Of a stretch of 64,000 nt of DNA, positions 20,116 to 28,839 are shown piece after piece. How positions within the stretch are numbered: the first letter of the stretch is position 1; each line of letters starts with the position of its first letter. Source of the DNA: Roseomonas sp. (GTDB lineage: Bacteria; Pseudomonadota; Alphaproteobacteria; Acetobacterales; Acetobacteraceae); contig JADCFN010000062.1 of NCBI GenBank assembly GCA_020249505.1, positions 1-64,000 of the forward strand, written 5' to 3'. The notes under the pieces are model-generated. The model saw only the letters and a program-made list of their open reading frames with translations. It was not told where the DNA came from and searched no databases. The position numbers were made by a program, and so were the translations under genes.

Positions 20116-20858
20116 GAGATATGTTTGATCTGACCGGCAAGACCGCGCTTGTCACCGGCGCCACGGGTGGCATTGGCGCTGGCGTGGCCCGTGCGCTGCA
20201 CGCCCAGGGTGCGACCGTTGCCATCACCGGGCGCCGCGCCGCTGAATTGGAAGCACTCGCCGCCGAGCTTGGCGCACGCGTCATTGTAGCACCTGCTGAT
20301 CTCGCGGACCCGGAAGCGCCGGCCAAGCTGGTTGAAAAGATCGAGACCGAGGCCGGCAGCCTGGACATTCTGGTGAATAATGCCGGCTTCACGCGGGATA
20401 TGCTGGCGCTGCGCATGGGTGATGCGGATTGGAATGCGGTGCTGGAAGTGGATTTGACTGCGCCGTTTCGCCTGGCGCGCGCCGCTTTGCGCGGCATGAT
20501 GAAAAAGCGCCAGGGGCGGATCATTTCCATCGCGTCCATCGTTGGCGTCACCGGCAATGCCGGCCAGGCGAATTACGCCGCCGCCAAGGCGGGCTTGATT
20601 GGCATGTCCAAATCCCTGGCGCAGGAAGTGGCGACGCGCGGCGTGACGGTGAATGTGGTGGCGCCCGGCTTTGTGAAGACCGCCATGACCGATGCGCTGA
20701 ATGACGCACAAAAAACCGCGCTGCTGACGCGCATCCCTACCCAGCGCATGGGGTCGCCCGAGGATATCGCCGCCGCCGTGGTGTATCTGGCGAGCAATGA
20801 GGCCGGCTGGGTCACCGGCCAGACTTTGCATGTCAATGGCGGGATGGCGATGATCTGA
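20112..20858 (+). CDS. fabG: 3-oxoacyl-[acyl-carrier-protein] reductase
   Basis: NADPH-dependent short-chain dehydrogenase of fatty-acid elongation (248 residues). The Rossmann motif is [13 protein letters not shown], then NNAGFTRD, the catalytic serine in ISIASIVG and the YAAAKAG tyrosine-lysine pair. GNVNG-type C-terminal [10 protein letters not shown] is canonical. Overlaps the GNAT gene by four bases. The usual downstream acpP and fabF are absent; a pterin dehydratase gene follows. Confidence 0.94.
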   Translation: MRDMFDLTGKTALVTGATGGIGAGVARALHAQGATVAITGRRAAELEALAAELGARVIVAPADLADPEAPAKLVEKIETEAGSLDILVNNAGFTRDMLALRMGDADWNAVLEVDLTAPFRLARAALRGMMKKRQGRIISIASIVGVTGNAGQANYAAAKAGLIGMSKSLAQEVATRGVTVNVVAPGFVKTAMTDALNDAQKTALLTRIPTQRMGSPEDIAAAVVYLASNEAGWVTGQTLHVNGGMAMI

Positions 20859-20869
20859 AGGGGAGGGCC

Positions 20870-21163
20870 ATGGTTGAAAAACTGAGCGCTGCGGAACGGG
20901 CTGGGCTGGCGGAGGCCTTGCCGGCATGGAAGCTGGTGGAACGCCGCGATGCCATCACCCGCAGCTTCCGCTTCAAGGATTTTTCCGAAGCCTGGGGTTT
21001 TATGGCCCGCGTGGCTTTGCTTGCTGAAGCGCAGGACCACCACCCGGAATGGTTCAATGTGTGGAACCGGGTGGAAATTACGCTTTCCACCCATGATGCG
21101 GGCGGGCTTTCCGCACGCGATGTCCGGCTGGCCAGGGCGATAGACGGACTGCTGGCCGGCTAA
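20870..21163 (+). CDS. 4a-hydroxytetrahydrobiopterin dehydratase (pterin-4a-carbinolamine dehydratase)
   Basis: Regenerates the pterin cofactor after aromatic amino-acid hydroxylation. The 97-residue protein holds the family pattern [17 protein letters not shown]...[13 protein letters not shown] with the HH...W...H...D residues. No phenylalanine hydroxylase gene is present in the window, so its partner lies elsewhere or it has another role (molybdopterin-related roles have been proposed for the family). A GGGGAGG site precedes the ATG 11 bases after fabG. It converges with secG with one base between the stops. Confidence 0.92.
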   Translation: MVEKLSAAERAGLAEALPAWKLVERRDAITRSFRFKDFSEAWGFMARVALLAEAQDHHPEWFNVWNRVEITLSTHDAGGLSARDVRLARAIDGLLAG

Positions 21164-21164
21164 A

Positions 21165-21488
21165 TCAGTTCGTCGGCACGCTCGGCAGTGCAGGCAGGGA
21201 CGGTGCCGCCGGGGTCGTGATCGGCGCGGGGCCATCCAGGATGGAGCGGTTCTGCTGCGACGCGCCCTTGGTCAGCAAGGCCAGGGTCAGCGCCAGGGCA
21301 AAGAAGGCCGCGCCAAGGATGGCGGTGGAACGCGTCAGCAAATTGGCCGTGCCGCGCCCGCCCATGAAGGACCCCATGCCCTGGGAAGAGCCCACGCCAA
21401 GCCCGCCGCCCTCACTCCGCTGGAGCAGGACCACGCCAATCAGCGCGAGCGTGACGAAAAGATGCAGGACAAGCAGGACGGTAATCAT
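21165..21488 (-). CDS. secG: Protein translocase subunit SecG
   Basis: Small inner-membrane partner of SecYE. Two membrane segments (about residues 2-22 and 55-72) flank the conserved loop with LLQRSEGGGLGVGSSQGMGSFMGGR-like sequence (positions 22-45). The C-terminal tail is Pro/Ala-rich and variable, as usual. At 107 residues the length is normal. It stands alone on the minus strand, convergent with the pterin dehydratase gene. Confidence 0.94.
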   Translation of the reverse strand: MITVLLVLHLFVTLALIGVVLLQRSEGGGLGVGSSQGMGSFMGGRGTANLLTRSTAILGAAFFALALTLALLTKGASQQNRSILDGPAPITTPAAPSLPALPSVPTN

Positions 21489-21628
21489 GGTAGCGGGGTT
21501 TTAGCCGAGGCCGTCGCGCCCCGCTAGCCCTGAATCTGGGCTGTCACAAACAAGTCGGGTCCAGACCCTGGACCAGGGCGCTTCCCATCGCCATTGTGAA
21601 GGGCGAGAAAAGTCAGCAGAGGCTTGTC

Positions 21629-22849
21629 ATGGATAGCATCTTCTTCGGGCGTCGCGCGCTTCTGGCCGGCGGGGCCGGGCTGGCGGTGGCGGCGGCAGGG
21701 CGCGGCGCAGCGGCGCAGGGCGCGCCGATCCGCATTGGGGAGCTCAATTCCTATAGCCGCATGGCGGCCTTCTGCATCCCCTATCGCAACGCCATACAAA
21801 TGGCGGCCGAACAGATCAATGCTGCCGGCGGCGTCATGGGCGGGCGGCGGCTGGAATTCATCTTCCGCGATGATGGCGCCACACCAGGTGACGCGGTGCG
21901 CGTGGCGGAGGAATTGCTGACTCGGGAAAATGTTTCCTTCATCGCCGGTACGTTTCTGTCCAATGTCGGGTTGGCGGTCGCGGATTTCGCCAATCAGCGC
22001 AAGCGGCTGTTTTTTGCGACCGAACCGCTGAGCGATGCGATCACCATGGCGCAGGGCAATCGCTATACGTGGCGGCTGCGCCCTTCCACCTTCATGCAAA
22101 CGCGTATGCTGGTGGAAGCAGCCCGCGGCAGGACGCAAAGGCGTTGGGCGATTGTCGCGCCGAATTATGAATACGGCCAATCGGCGGCGGCGAATTTCAA
22201 GCGGCTGATCGGTGGTGCCATTCCAGGGGCGGAGGTCATCGCCGAACAATATCCCGCGCTTGGCCGCGTGGATGCAGGGGCGACGGTGGGTGCGCTTTCC
22301 CAAGCGCGGCCGGATGCGATTTTCAATGTGCTATTCGGCCCGGACCTGACGGCCTTTGTACGGGAAGGCAATACACGGGGCTTGTTCGAACGCCGCCTTG
22401 TGCTTTCCCTGCTGACAGGTGAGCCGGAATACATGATCCCGCTTGGCGATGAAACGCCGGAAGGCTGGGTGGTGACTGGCTATCCTTGGGAACAGGTGGA
22501 AGGTGCTGAACATCGCGCCTTTGTTGAAGCCTATCGCGCGCGCTTCAATGACACGCCGCGCAAGGGTAGCCTGCTTGGCTATGTGACCGTGCAAGTGCTG
22601 GCCAATATGCTGAACCGCGCCAATAGCCTGGATAATGAAGTTTTGGTGGATACGCTGCGCGATCTGCGCACTGAAACCGTGGTTGGCAATGTGACGATGC
22701 GCGGCATTGACCAACAGGGTACAATGGGCACCTGGGTCGGTGAAACCACACAGCGCAATGGGCAGGGCACCATGCGCAATGCGCGTTATGCCGATGGCGC
22801 TGATTTCATGTTCCCTGAAGAAGAAGTGCGGGCCGCGCGCCGGGCTTGA
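21629..22849 (+). CDS. ABC transporter substrate-binding protein, Leu/Ile/Val or urea/amide type
   Basis: Periplasmic type-I binding protein (406 residues) of the Peripla_BP_6 family. A Tat-like signal (GRRALLAGGAG) ends near AAAQGAP. Mature family blocks include IRIGELNSYSRMAAF, AAEQINAAGGVMGGR and FRDDGATPGDAVRVAEEL. ATG 21629 has AGAGG seven bases upstream; an in-frame upstream start at 21596 lacks the signal logic. It is the first gene of a four-gene transporter operon and its stop overlaps the permease start. Confidence 0.93.
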   Translation: MDSIFFGRRALLAGGAGLAVAAAGRGAAAQGAPIRIGELNSYSRMAAFCIPYRNAIQMAAEQINAAGGVMGGRRLEFIFRDDGATPGDAVRVAEELLTRENVSFIAGTFLSNVGLAVADFANQRKRLFFATEPLSDAITMAQGNRYTWRLRPSTFMQTRMLVEAARGRTQRRWAIVAPNYEYGQSAAANFKRLIGGAIPGAEVIAEQYPALGRVDAGATVGALSQARPDAIFNVLFGPDLTAFVREGNTRGLFERRLVLSLLTGEPEYMIPLGDETPEGWVVTGYPWEQVEGAEHRAFVEAYRARFNDTPRKGSLLGYVTVQVLANMLNRANSLDNEVLVDTLRDLRTETVVGNVTMRGIDQQGTMGTWVGETTQRNGQGTMRNARYADGADFMFPEEEVRAARRA

Positions 22850-24720
22850 GCGTGGAATTCGGCTTTCTGCTGGTCCAGTGCCTTTCGGGCCTGGCCAGCG
22901 CATCCTCGCTTTTCATCATCGCCTCGGGGCTCACGCTTGTCTTTGGCGTGACGCGTATCGTCAATTTCGCGCATGGGTCGTTTTATATGCTCGGCGCCTA
23001 TATGGCGGTGACGATAGTGCCATGGCTGTTGCAGATTGAAAGATCGCCGACGCTGTTCTTTGCCGGTGTGCTGATTTCCGCCTGTGTGGTGGGTGTGCTT
23101 GGCGTGCTGATGGAAATCCTGCTGCTGCGGCGCATCTATAAGGTGCCGGAGTTGTTTCAATTGCTGGCGACTTTCGGCGTGGTGCTGATGGTGCAGGATG
23201 CGGTGCTGCATATCTGGGGGCCGATGGATATCGCCGGGCCGCGCGCACCGGGGCTGCGCCATGGTGTGATGATCCTGGATCAGCGCTTTCCGGCTTATGA
23301 GCTTTTCCTGATTGCGGCGGGGCCGGTAGTACTCGGCCTGCTGTGGTTGCTGATGAAGAAGACGCGCTTTGGCATCTTGTTGCGCGCCGCCACGCGCGAC
23401 CGCGACATGGTGGGCGCGCTTGGCGTCAATCAGGCCTTGCTGTTTACGGGCACGCTGTTTCTGGGCGCCTTTCTGGCGGGGTTGGGTGGCGCCCTGCAAA
23501 TTCCGCGCGTTTCCGCTTCCGCGCAGATGGATCTTTCCATCATCACCGAAGCCTTTGTTGTGACGGTGATTGGTGGGATGGGTTCGATTGGCGGCGCTTT
23601 TCTTGCCGCGCTGCTGATCGGGCAATTGCAGGCGTTTGGCGTATTGATTTTCCCAAAGATCACGCTGGTGCTGGTGTTCCTGCTGATGGCGCTGGTGCTG
23701 GTAGTGAAGCCCTGGGGCTTGCTCGGGCGGCCGGAAAGCGCTGCGGGTCATACCGCCTTGCCTGAGGGCATTATACAGCCGCGCGGCTTTGCGATGGCAG
23801 AGAAATTGCTCCTGCTGCTGGCGGTGCTGGCGGCGGCTTCCGTGCCGATCTTTGGCGATACCTATACGATCAAGGTCGCGACTGAGGTGCTGATCTTCGC
23901 CCTTGCTGCCTTTTCGCTGAATTTCCTGGTGGGCAATGGCGGAATCGTGAGCTTCGGCCATGCCGCCTATTTCGGCCTTGGCGCCTATGCGAGTGGGCTT
24001 CTGGTGACAAAGCTCGGCATGCCAATGGAACCAGCGCTGATCGCCGCACCCTTGGCGGGTGGATTTTTTGCGGCGCTATTCGGGTTCTTCATTGTGCGCT
24101 TGCAGGGCATTTATCTGGCAATGCTGACGCTGGCCTTCGCGCAGATTGCCTATGCAGTCTGCTTTCAATGGGTGGAGGTCACCGGTGGCGATAATGGCAT
24201 TGTCGGTGTTTGGCCCTCAGCCTGGGCCGCAACACGCAGCGCCTATCACTACATTGTGCTGGTCGCGGCGGGCTTGGGCATATTCGCGCTGCGCCATGTG
24301 ATCTATGCGCCATTCGGTGCAAGCTTGCGCGCCGCGCGCGATTCCGCGCCGCGTGCTGAGGCGATTGGGATTGATGTACGCAGCCATCGCTGGCTTGGCT
24401 TCACCATTGCCGGTGCCGCGGCGGGGCTTGCCGGTGGGCTTTACGCATTCTCCAAAGGTTCGATTGATCCGACGCTGCTTGGGATTCCCTTGTCAGTGGA
24501 TTTTCTCGCGATGATTTTGCTGGGTGGCATGCAAACCGTGATGGGGCCGGTGTTGGGGGCGGCGGCCTTCCACAGCATCAAGGATGTCTTCATGCCGCTC
24601 ACGGATCATTGGCGCTTTCTGCTGGGGGCTTCCATCATTGCGCTGGTGCTGATTTTTCCGCGCGGGCTTGGTGGGGCTTATGCAGCGCTGCGTGCGCGGC
24701 TTTCGGGTGGCGCGCCATGA
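22846..24720 (+). CDS. Fused branched-chain amino-acid ABC transporter permease (LivH-LivM)
   Basis: One 624-residue polypeptide carries both permeases that are normally separate. Residues 1 to about 290 are LivH-like (GLTLVFGVTRIVNFAHGSFYM, GMGSIGGAF). A linker near 290-315 follows, then a LivM-like half (SLNFLVGNGGIVSFGHAAYFG and, near the end, MILLGGMQTVMGP). About 15-17 membrane segments are expected. The start is TTG 22846, overlapping the binding-protein stop, or GTG 22852. The frame is uninterrupted, so this is a real fusion and not a sequencing join. livG overlaps its stop by four bases. Confidence 0.93.
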   Translation: MSVEFGFLLVQCLSGLASASSLFIIASGLTLVFGVTRIVNFAHGSFYMLGAYMAVTIVPWLLQIERSPTLFFAGVLISACVVGVLGVLMEILLLRRIYKVPELFQLLATFGVVLMVQDAVLHIWGPMDIAGPRAPGLRHGVMILDQRFPAYELFLIAAGPVVLGLLWLLMKKTRFGILLRAATRDRDMVGALGVNQALLFTGTLFLGAFLAGLGGALQIPRVSASAQMDLSIITEAFVVTVIGGMGSIGGAFLAALLIGQLQAFGVLIFPKITLVLVFLLMALVLVVKPWGLLGRPESAAGHTALPEGIIQPRGFAMAEKLLLLLAVLAAASVPIFGDTYTIKVATEVLIFALAAFSLNFLVGNGGIVSFGHAAYFGLGAYASGLLVTKLGMPMEPALIAAPLAGGFFAALFGFFIVRLQGIYLAMLTLAFAQIAYAVCFQWVEVTGGDNGIVGVWPSAWAATRSAYHYIVLVAAGLGIFALRHVIYAPFGASLRAARDSAPRAEAIGIDVRSHRWLGFTIAGAAAGLAGGLYAFSKGSIDPTLLGIPLSVDFLAMILLGGMQTVMGPVLGAAAFHSIKDVFMPLTDHWRFLLGASIIALVLIFPRGLGGAYAALRARLSGGAP

Positions 24721-25499
24721 CGCTGCTGCTGGTGGAAAATCTCAACAAGAATTTCGGCGGCGTGGTGGCGGCGCGGAATGTGAGTTTTGCCCTGGCAGCC
24801 GGGGAAATTCTCGCCATGATCGGTCCGAATGGCGCCGGCAAATCCACGAGCTTCAATATGGTGGGCGGGCAACTGCGCCCTGATAGCGGGCGCGTAGTGT
24901 TGGAAGGACAGGATATCACCGGCATGCCGCCGCGCGCCATTTGCCGCCTGGGCGTCGGGCGCAGCTTTCAGGTGGCGCAGACCTTTCTTTCGATGTCTGT
25001 GCTGGAAAATCTACAAATGGCGCTGATTGCCCATGCTGGGCGGACGCGCGATGTGATTTCTCAGGCTGGTGCGCTGTATCGGGCGGAAGCGCTCGCCTTG
25101 CTCGATCAGCTTGGCATGGCAGAGCAAGCGGAACGGCCCATGGGCGCGCTCGCTTATGGTGATGTGAAGCGCGTGGAATTGGCGATTGCGCTTGCCGGCG
25201 CACCGCGCCTGCTGTTGATGGATGAACCCACCGCCGGCATGGCGCCGGCTGAACGCGCCGCGCTGATGCGCCTGGTGGCGGGCATTGCGCGGCAGTCGCG
25301 CATTGGCGTGCTGTTCACCGAACATGACATGGATGCTGTGTTTGCCCATGCGGATCGCATTCTGGTGCTGGTGCGCGGCGAAATCATCGCCGCCGGCAGC
25401 CCGGAAGAAGTGCGCACCAATCCGGAAGTGCAGCGCGTTTACCTCGGTACCTCTGGTCTGCGTGCCGCCTTGCGCGCCAGGGCAGCGGCGCATGGCTGA
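24717..25499 (+). CDS. livG: Branched-chain amino-acid ABC transporter ATP-binding protein LivG
   Basis: A 260-residue ATPase. Walker A is GPNGAGKST, and Walker B is LLLMDEPTAGM. The signature motif is degenerate (GALAYGDVKRVELAIAL instead of the usual LSYGxQR form), which is common in LivG proteins. The extended C-terminal tail with TNPEVQRVYLG is typical of LivG. ATG 24717 overlaps the permease stop. Confidence 0.94.
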   Translation: MTLLLVENLNKNFGGVVAARNVSFALAAGEILAMIGPNGAGKSTSFNMVGGQLRPDSGRVVLEGQDITGMPPRAICRLGVGRSFQVAQTFLSMSVLENLQMALIAHAGRTRDVISQAGALYRAEALALLDQLGMAEQAERPMGALAYGDVKRVELAIALAGAPRLLLMDEPTAGMAPAERAALMRLVAGIARQSRIGVLFTEHDMDAVFAHADRILVLVRGEIIAAGSPEEVRTNPEVQRVYLGTSGLRAALRARAAAHG

Positions 25500-26202
25500 G
25501 GCGATGCTGGAAGCAGAAGGCTTGCGCGCCGGCTATGGCCCGGCGGAGATTCTGTTTGGTGTGTCGCTGCGCCTTGCGCGTGGAGAGGTCGCGGCGCTGA
25601 TGGGCCGCAATGGCGCGGGCAAATCTACCACGCTGAAGGCGATCATGGGGCTGATCCCGCCACGCGCCGGGCGCGTGCGTTTTGCCGGGCGCGATATTGC
25701 CGGGCTGCCACCCTTTCGCATCGCGCGGCTTGGCTTGGGTTATGTGCCGGAAGATCGGCGGATTTTTACCGATCTTACGGTCGCGGAAAATCTGGAAGTT
25801 GGCCGCCGCCCGGCAGAAGGGCGCGATGCCTGGACGCCGGAGCGCTTGTTTGAGGTTTTCCCAAACCTCGCTTCCATGCGCCACCGTCGCGCCGCCGCCA
25901 TGTCCGGCGGGGAACAGCAAATGCTGGCGATTGCGCGCACGCTGATGGGCAATCCGGAAGCGGTGCTGCTGGATGAACCATCGGAAGGCTTGGCGCCCGT
26001 CATTCTGGAATTGATGGCCGATGCGGTGCTGCGCATGAAGCGCGAAGGCATCGCCGTGCTGCTTTCAGAACAGAATTTTGATTTCGCGGCGGCGGTTGCG
26101 GATCGCGCCTATGTCATTGAACGGGGCGAGATTTGCTATGATGGTAGCATGGCAGCGCTGGAAGCTGATCCAGCGCTGCGCGCCCAGCATCTCACCATTT
26201 AG
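25492..26202 (+). CDS. livF: Branched-chain amino-acid ABC transporter ATP-binding protein LivF
   Basis: A 236-residue ATPase. Walker A is GRNGAGKST, signature AMSGGEQQMLAIARTL, Walker B VLLDEPSEGLAP. LYVPEDRR-type sequence (GYVPEDRRIFTDLTV) is diagnostic of LivF. Overlaps livG by eight bases. Its 3' end overlaps the convergent aminotransferase gene by 11 bases. Confidence 0.95.
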   Translation: MAEAMLEAEGLRAGYGPAEILFGVSLRLARGEVAALMGRNGAGKSTTLKAIMGLIPPRAGRVRFAGRDIAGLPPFRIARLGLGYVPEDRRIFTDLTVAENLEVGRRPAEGRDAWTPERLFEVFPNLASMRHRRAAAMSGGEQQMLAIARTLMGNPEAVLLDEPSEGLAPVILELMADAVLRMKREGIAVLLSEQNFDFAAAVADRAYVIERGEICYDGSMAALEADPALRAQHLTI

Positions 26203-27532
26203 GTAGGCTCGCGAAAACCTCATCTACCGCCGCGCCGAAGCGTTCCACGATCATCTCCACATCCCGCGCATTCACGATATAGGGCGGTGAGAGGATCACG
26301 TGATCGCCATGCTTGCCGTCAATCGTGCCGCCCATGGGATAACACGCGAGGCCATGCGCGAAGGCAGCGTGCTTGATGCGTTCATTCACAGCCAGCGCGG
26401 GATCGAAAGTGGCTTTGCTCGCGCGGTCCTGCACGAATTCCACCGCCCAGAACAGGCCGCGGCCACGGATATCACCAACATGGCGATGATTGCCAAGCCG
26501 TTCCATCAGGCCACGCGCCAAAAGCGCACCGGTTGTGCAGATATTGGCGAGCAGGCTTTCTTCCGCGATCACTTCCTGCACCGCAAGCGCCGCCGCACAG
26601 GCCACGGGATGCGCCTGATAGGTATGGCCATGCTTGAAAGTGCCAGTGCCGCGCTTCAATGTTTCCACAACGCGCCCATGCACCAAAATCCCGCCAATCG
26701 GCTGATAACCCCCACCAAGACCCTTCGCGATCACCTGAATATCCGGCGAAACGCCTTCCTGTTCCCAGGCATGCAAGGTGCCGGTGCGGCCCATGCCGGA
26801 CATCACCTCATCCAAAATCAATAGCGCGCCGTGGCGGTCACAGACCGCGCGCATGGCTTGGAAATAACCAGGCAGCGCGGTCGCGCAACCAAGCGTGGCC
26901 CCCACCACGGTTTCCGCACAAAAGGCGATCACATTGCGCGGGCCAAGGCGCTGGAATTCCGCTTCCAGCTCCGCCGCCAAGCGCGCGACATAATCGGCAT
27001 CGTTCTCATCATCACGCCGATCGCGATAGGCGAAGCAGGGAGAAACATGGCTGAAAGCGTCAGACAGGATCGGCGCATAAGGCGTGCGCCGCGCGATATT
27101 GCCACTCGCCGCAAGCGCGCCCAGCGTATTGCCATGATAGGACTGCCGCCGCGCGATAAAGCGTGTGCGTTGTGGTTCACCCGCTTCCAGAAAATACTGC
27201 CGCGCGATTTTGAGGGCGGCTTCCATCCCCTCACTGCCTGAGGAAACAAAATAGGCATGGGTCAGCCCACCTGGCTTATGGCCGACCAGCACTTCAGCAA
27301 GCTTTTCGGCACTGCCCGCACTGAACAGCGCGGTATGCGCGTAGCAGAGGCGATCAATCTGCGCCTTCATGGCTGAGACCACATGCGGGTGGCCATGGCC
27401 AAGGCAGGCAACGGCCGCGCCACCGGAGCCATCAATCACATCATGCCCGGTGGAATCGCGCAGCCAAATCCCCTGGCCGGAAACGGCAATGGGCGGGTCC
27501 TTCAAAAGGTTGCGATGGACGATATGGGACAT
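26192..27532 (-). CDS. Class III PLP-dependent aminotransferase (omega-aminotransferase type)
   Basis: A 446-residue fold-type I aminotransferase. The cofactor aspartate is in LLILDEVMSGMGRTG and the PLP lysine in VIAKGLGGGYQPIGG. The N-terminus IWLRDSTGHDVIDGSGGAAVACLGHGHP is the usual class III start. ATG 27532 (MSHIVHRNL) is chosen although the frame is open upstream to 27700. Such enzymes transaminate beta-alanine, 4-aminobutyrate, polyamines or similar amines with pyruvate or 2-oxoglutarate; the substrate here is open. The adjacent amino-acid transporter is on the opposite strand. Confidence 0.9.
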   Translation of the reverse strand: MSHIVHRNLLKDPPIAVSGQGIWLRDSTGHDVIDGSGGAAVACLGHGHPHVVSAMKAQIDRLCYAHTALFSAGSAEKLAEVLVGHKPGGLTHAYFVSSGSEGMEAALKIARQYFLEAGEPQRTRFIARRQSYHGNTLGALAASGNIARRTPYAPILSDAFSHVSPCFAYRDRRDDENDADYVARLAAELEAEFQRLGPRNVIAFCAETVVGATLGCATALPGYFQAMRAVCDRHGALLILDEVMSGMGRTGTLHAWEQEGVSPDIQVIAKGLGGGYQPIGGILVHGRVVETLKRGTGTFKHGHTYQAHPVACAAALAVQEVIAEESLLANICTTGALLARGLMERLGNHRHVGDIRGRGLFWAVEFVQDRASKATFDPALAVNERIKHAAFAHGLACYPMGGTIDGKHGDHVILSPPYIVNARDVEMIVERFGAAVDEVFASLPKW

Positions 27533-27591
27533 GGCGCGGCTCCTTCGCGGATATCCTGCCGCGTTATGCCCCGCAGGGCTAGAAGCTAATT

Positions 27592-28839
27592 TCAGGGCGT
27601 CAGCAGCCCGACCACCGCGCCGGTCATGCAGCAGGCGATGGAAGCCGAAACCAGCGATGGCATGCCAAGGCGCAGAATATCCGCGCGCCGTTCCGGGCAC
27701 ATGCCGGCCATGCCCGCCACCATAATCCCAACCGACCCGAAATTGGTGAAGCCGCAGAGCGCATAGGTCAGGATCAGGCGGGAGCGTTCCGAAAGCCCCA
27801 CGCCGCCGGATTGCGCGAGTTCCAGGTAGGAGACGAATTCATTCACCACGATCTTCACGCCGAGTGAGGAAGCAACAGTCGCCGCTTCCGCCGTCGGTAC
27901 GCCCATGGCCCAAGCCACCGGCCAAAGCAGCAGGCCAAGCAAGCGTTGCAGCGTGAAGCCGGTTGCGGGTTCCAACACCATATTCACCAGCGCTACCAAC
28001 GCCACAAAGACAATCAGTGACGCCATGATGCCGAGCAGCAGCGAAAGCCCATCCTGCGTGCCACGCACCAGCGCATCCATGCTGCTATCGTAAAGCTTCA
28101 CCGGGGCGCCGGTATCGTGATCCGCCACGCTGCTGGCGCTTTCCGCCGGCAGCATCAAAAGCGCGGCCAGGATCGCGGCAGGAGCGGAAATCAGGCTCGC
28201 GGTCAGCAATTGTCCGGCTGCATCCGGCACCACGGGCGCGATCATCAGCGCATAGACCACCAGCGTATTACCGCTAATGGTGGCAAGTCCCGCCGTCATC
28301 ACCACGAAAAGCTCGGCCCGCGTCATGCGCGCCAACCAGGCGCGGATCATGAGTGGTGCCTCTACCATGCCGACAAAGACATTTGCCGCGACGCCAAAAC
28401 CAGCAGCGCCGCCAATGCCGAAAAGCCGACGCAGCACCGCCGCCATCACACGCACAATCGCGGGCAATATGCCCCATTGATAGAACAGCGCGGAAAGCGC
28501 ACCGACCACCAGCACCAAGGGCAAAGCCTGGAAGAACAGGATGAAGGAAGCGCCGGGGCGCAATTCCTGAAACGGCAAAGCGCCGCCGCCCAAATAGCCA
28601 AAGACCAGCGATGTGCCGGCCTGGGTTGCGACGGCCAACGCATTCACCGCATCACCCAAATAGGAAAAACCTGCGCGCAGCGGCGCAATATGCAAAAGCG
28701 CCGCGCCCAAAAGGATTTGCAGCGCCAGGCCCATCAGCACCACGCGGGCCGAGACGCCTCGCTTGAGCCCGCCCAAAGCCCAGGCCAATACGCAAAGTGC
28801 CAGCAAGCCAAAGCCTGATTGGGCTTGCAGCGCGGTCAT
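27592..28839 (-). CDS. Concentrative nucleoside transporter (NupC/CNT family)
   Basis: Inner-membrane ion-coupled nucleoside importer of 415 residues with around ten membrane segments. Family blocks are NVFVGMVEAPLMIRAWL with MTRAELFVVMTAG, and GxKxVxNEFVSYLELA (here GVKIVVNEFVSYLEL), both at the substrate site. The C-terminal CGFTNFGSVGIMVAGM is also CNT. The start overlaps the end of rmuC by four bases. Nucleoside uptake beside purH two genes upstream is suggestive but not proof of a purine link. Confidence 0.92.
   Translation of the reverse strand: MTALQAQSGFGLLALCVLAWALGGLKRGVSARVVLMGLALQILLGAALLHIAPLRAGFSYLGDAVNALAVATQAGTSLVFGYLGGGALPFQELRPGASFILFFQALPLVLVVGALSALFYQWGILPAIVRVMAAVLRRLFGIGGAAGFGVAANVFVGMVEAPLMIRAWLARMTRAELFVVMTAGLATISGNTLVVYALMIAPVVPDAAGQLLTASLISAPAAILAALLMLPAESASSVADHDTGAPVKLYDSSMDALVRGTQDGLSLLLGIMASLIVFVALVALVNMVLEPATGFTLQRLLGLLLWPVAWAMGVPTAEAATVASSLGVKIVVNEFVSYLELAQSGGVGLSERSRLILTYALCGFTNFGSVGIMVAGMAGMCPERRADILRLGMPSLVSASIACCMTGAVVGLLTP

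Noticed and set aside
22786-23961. 391-codon minus-strand frame
   Set aside because: Antisense to the fused permease. The translation is Gln/His/Arg-rich low-complexity sequence with no family features.
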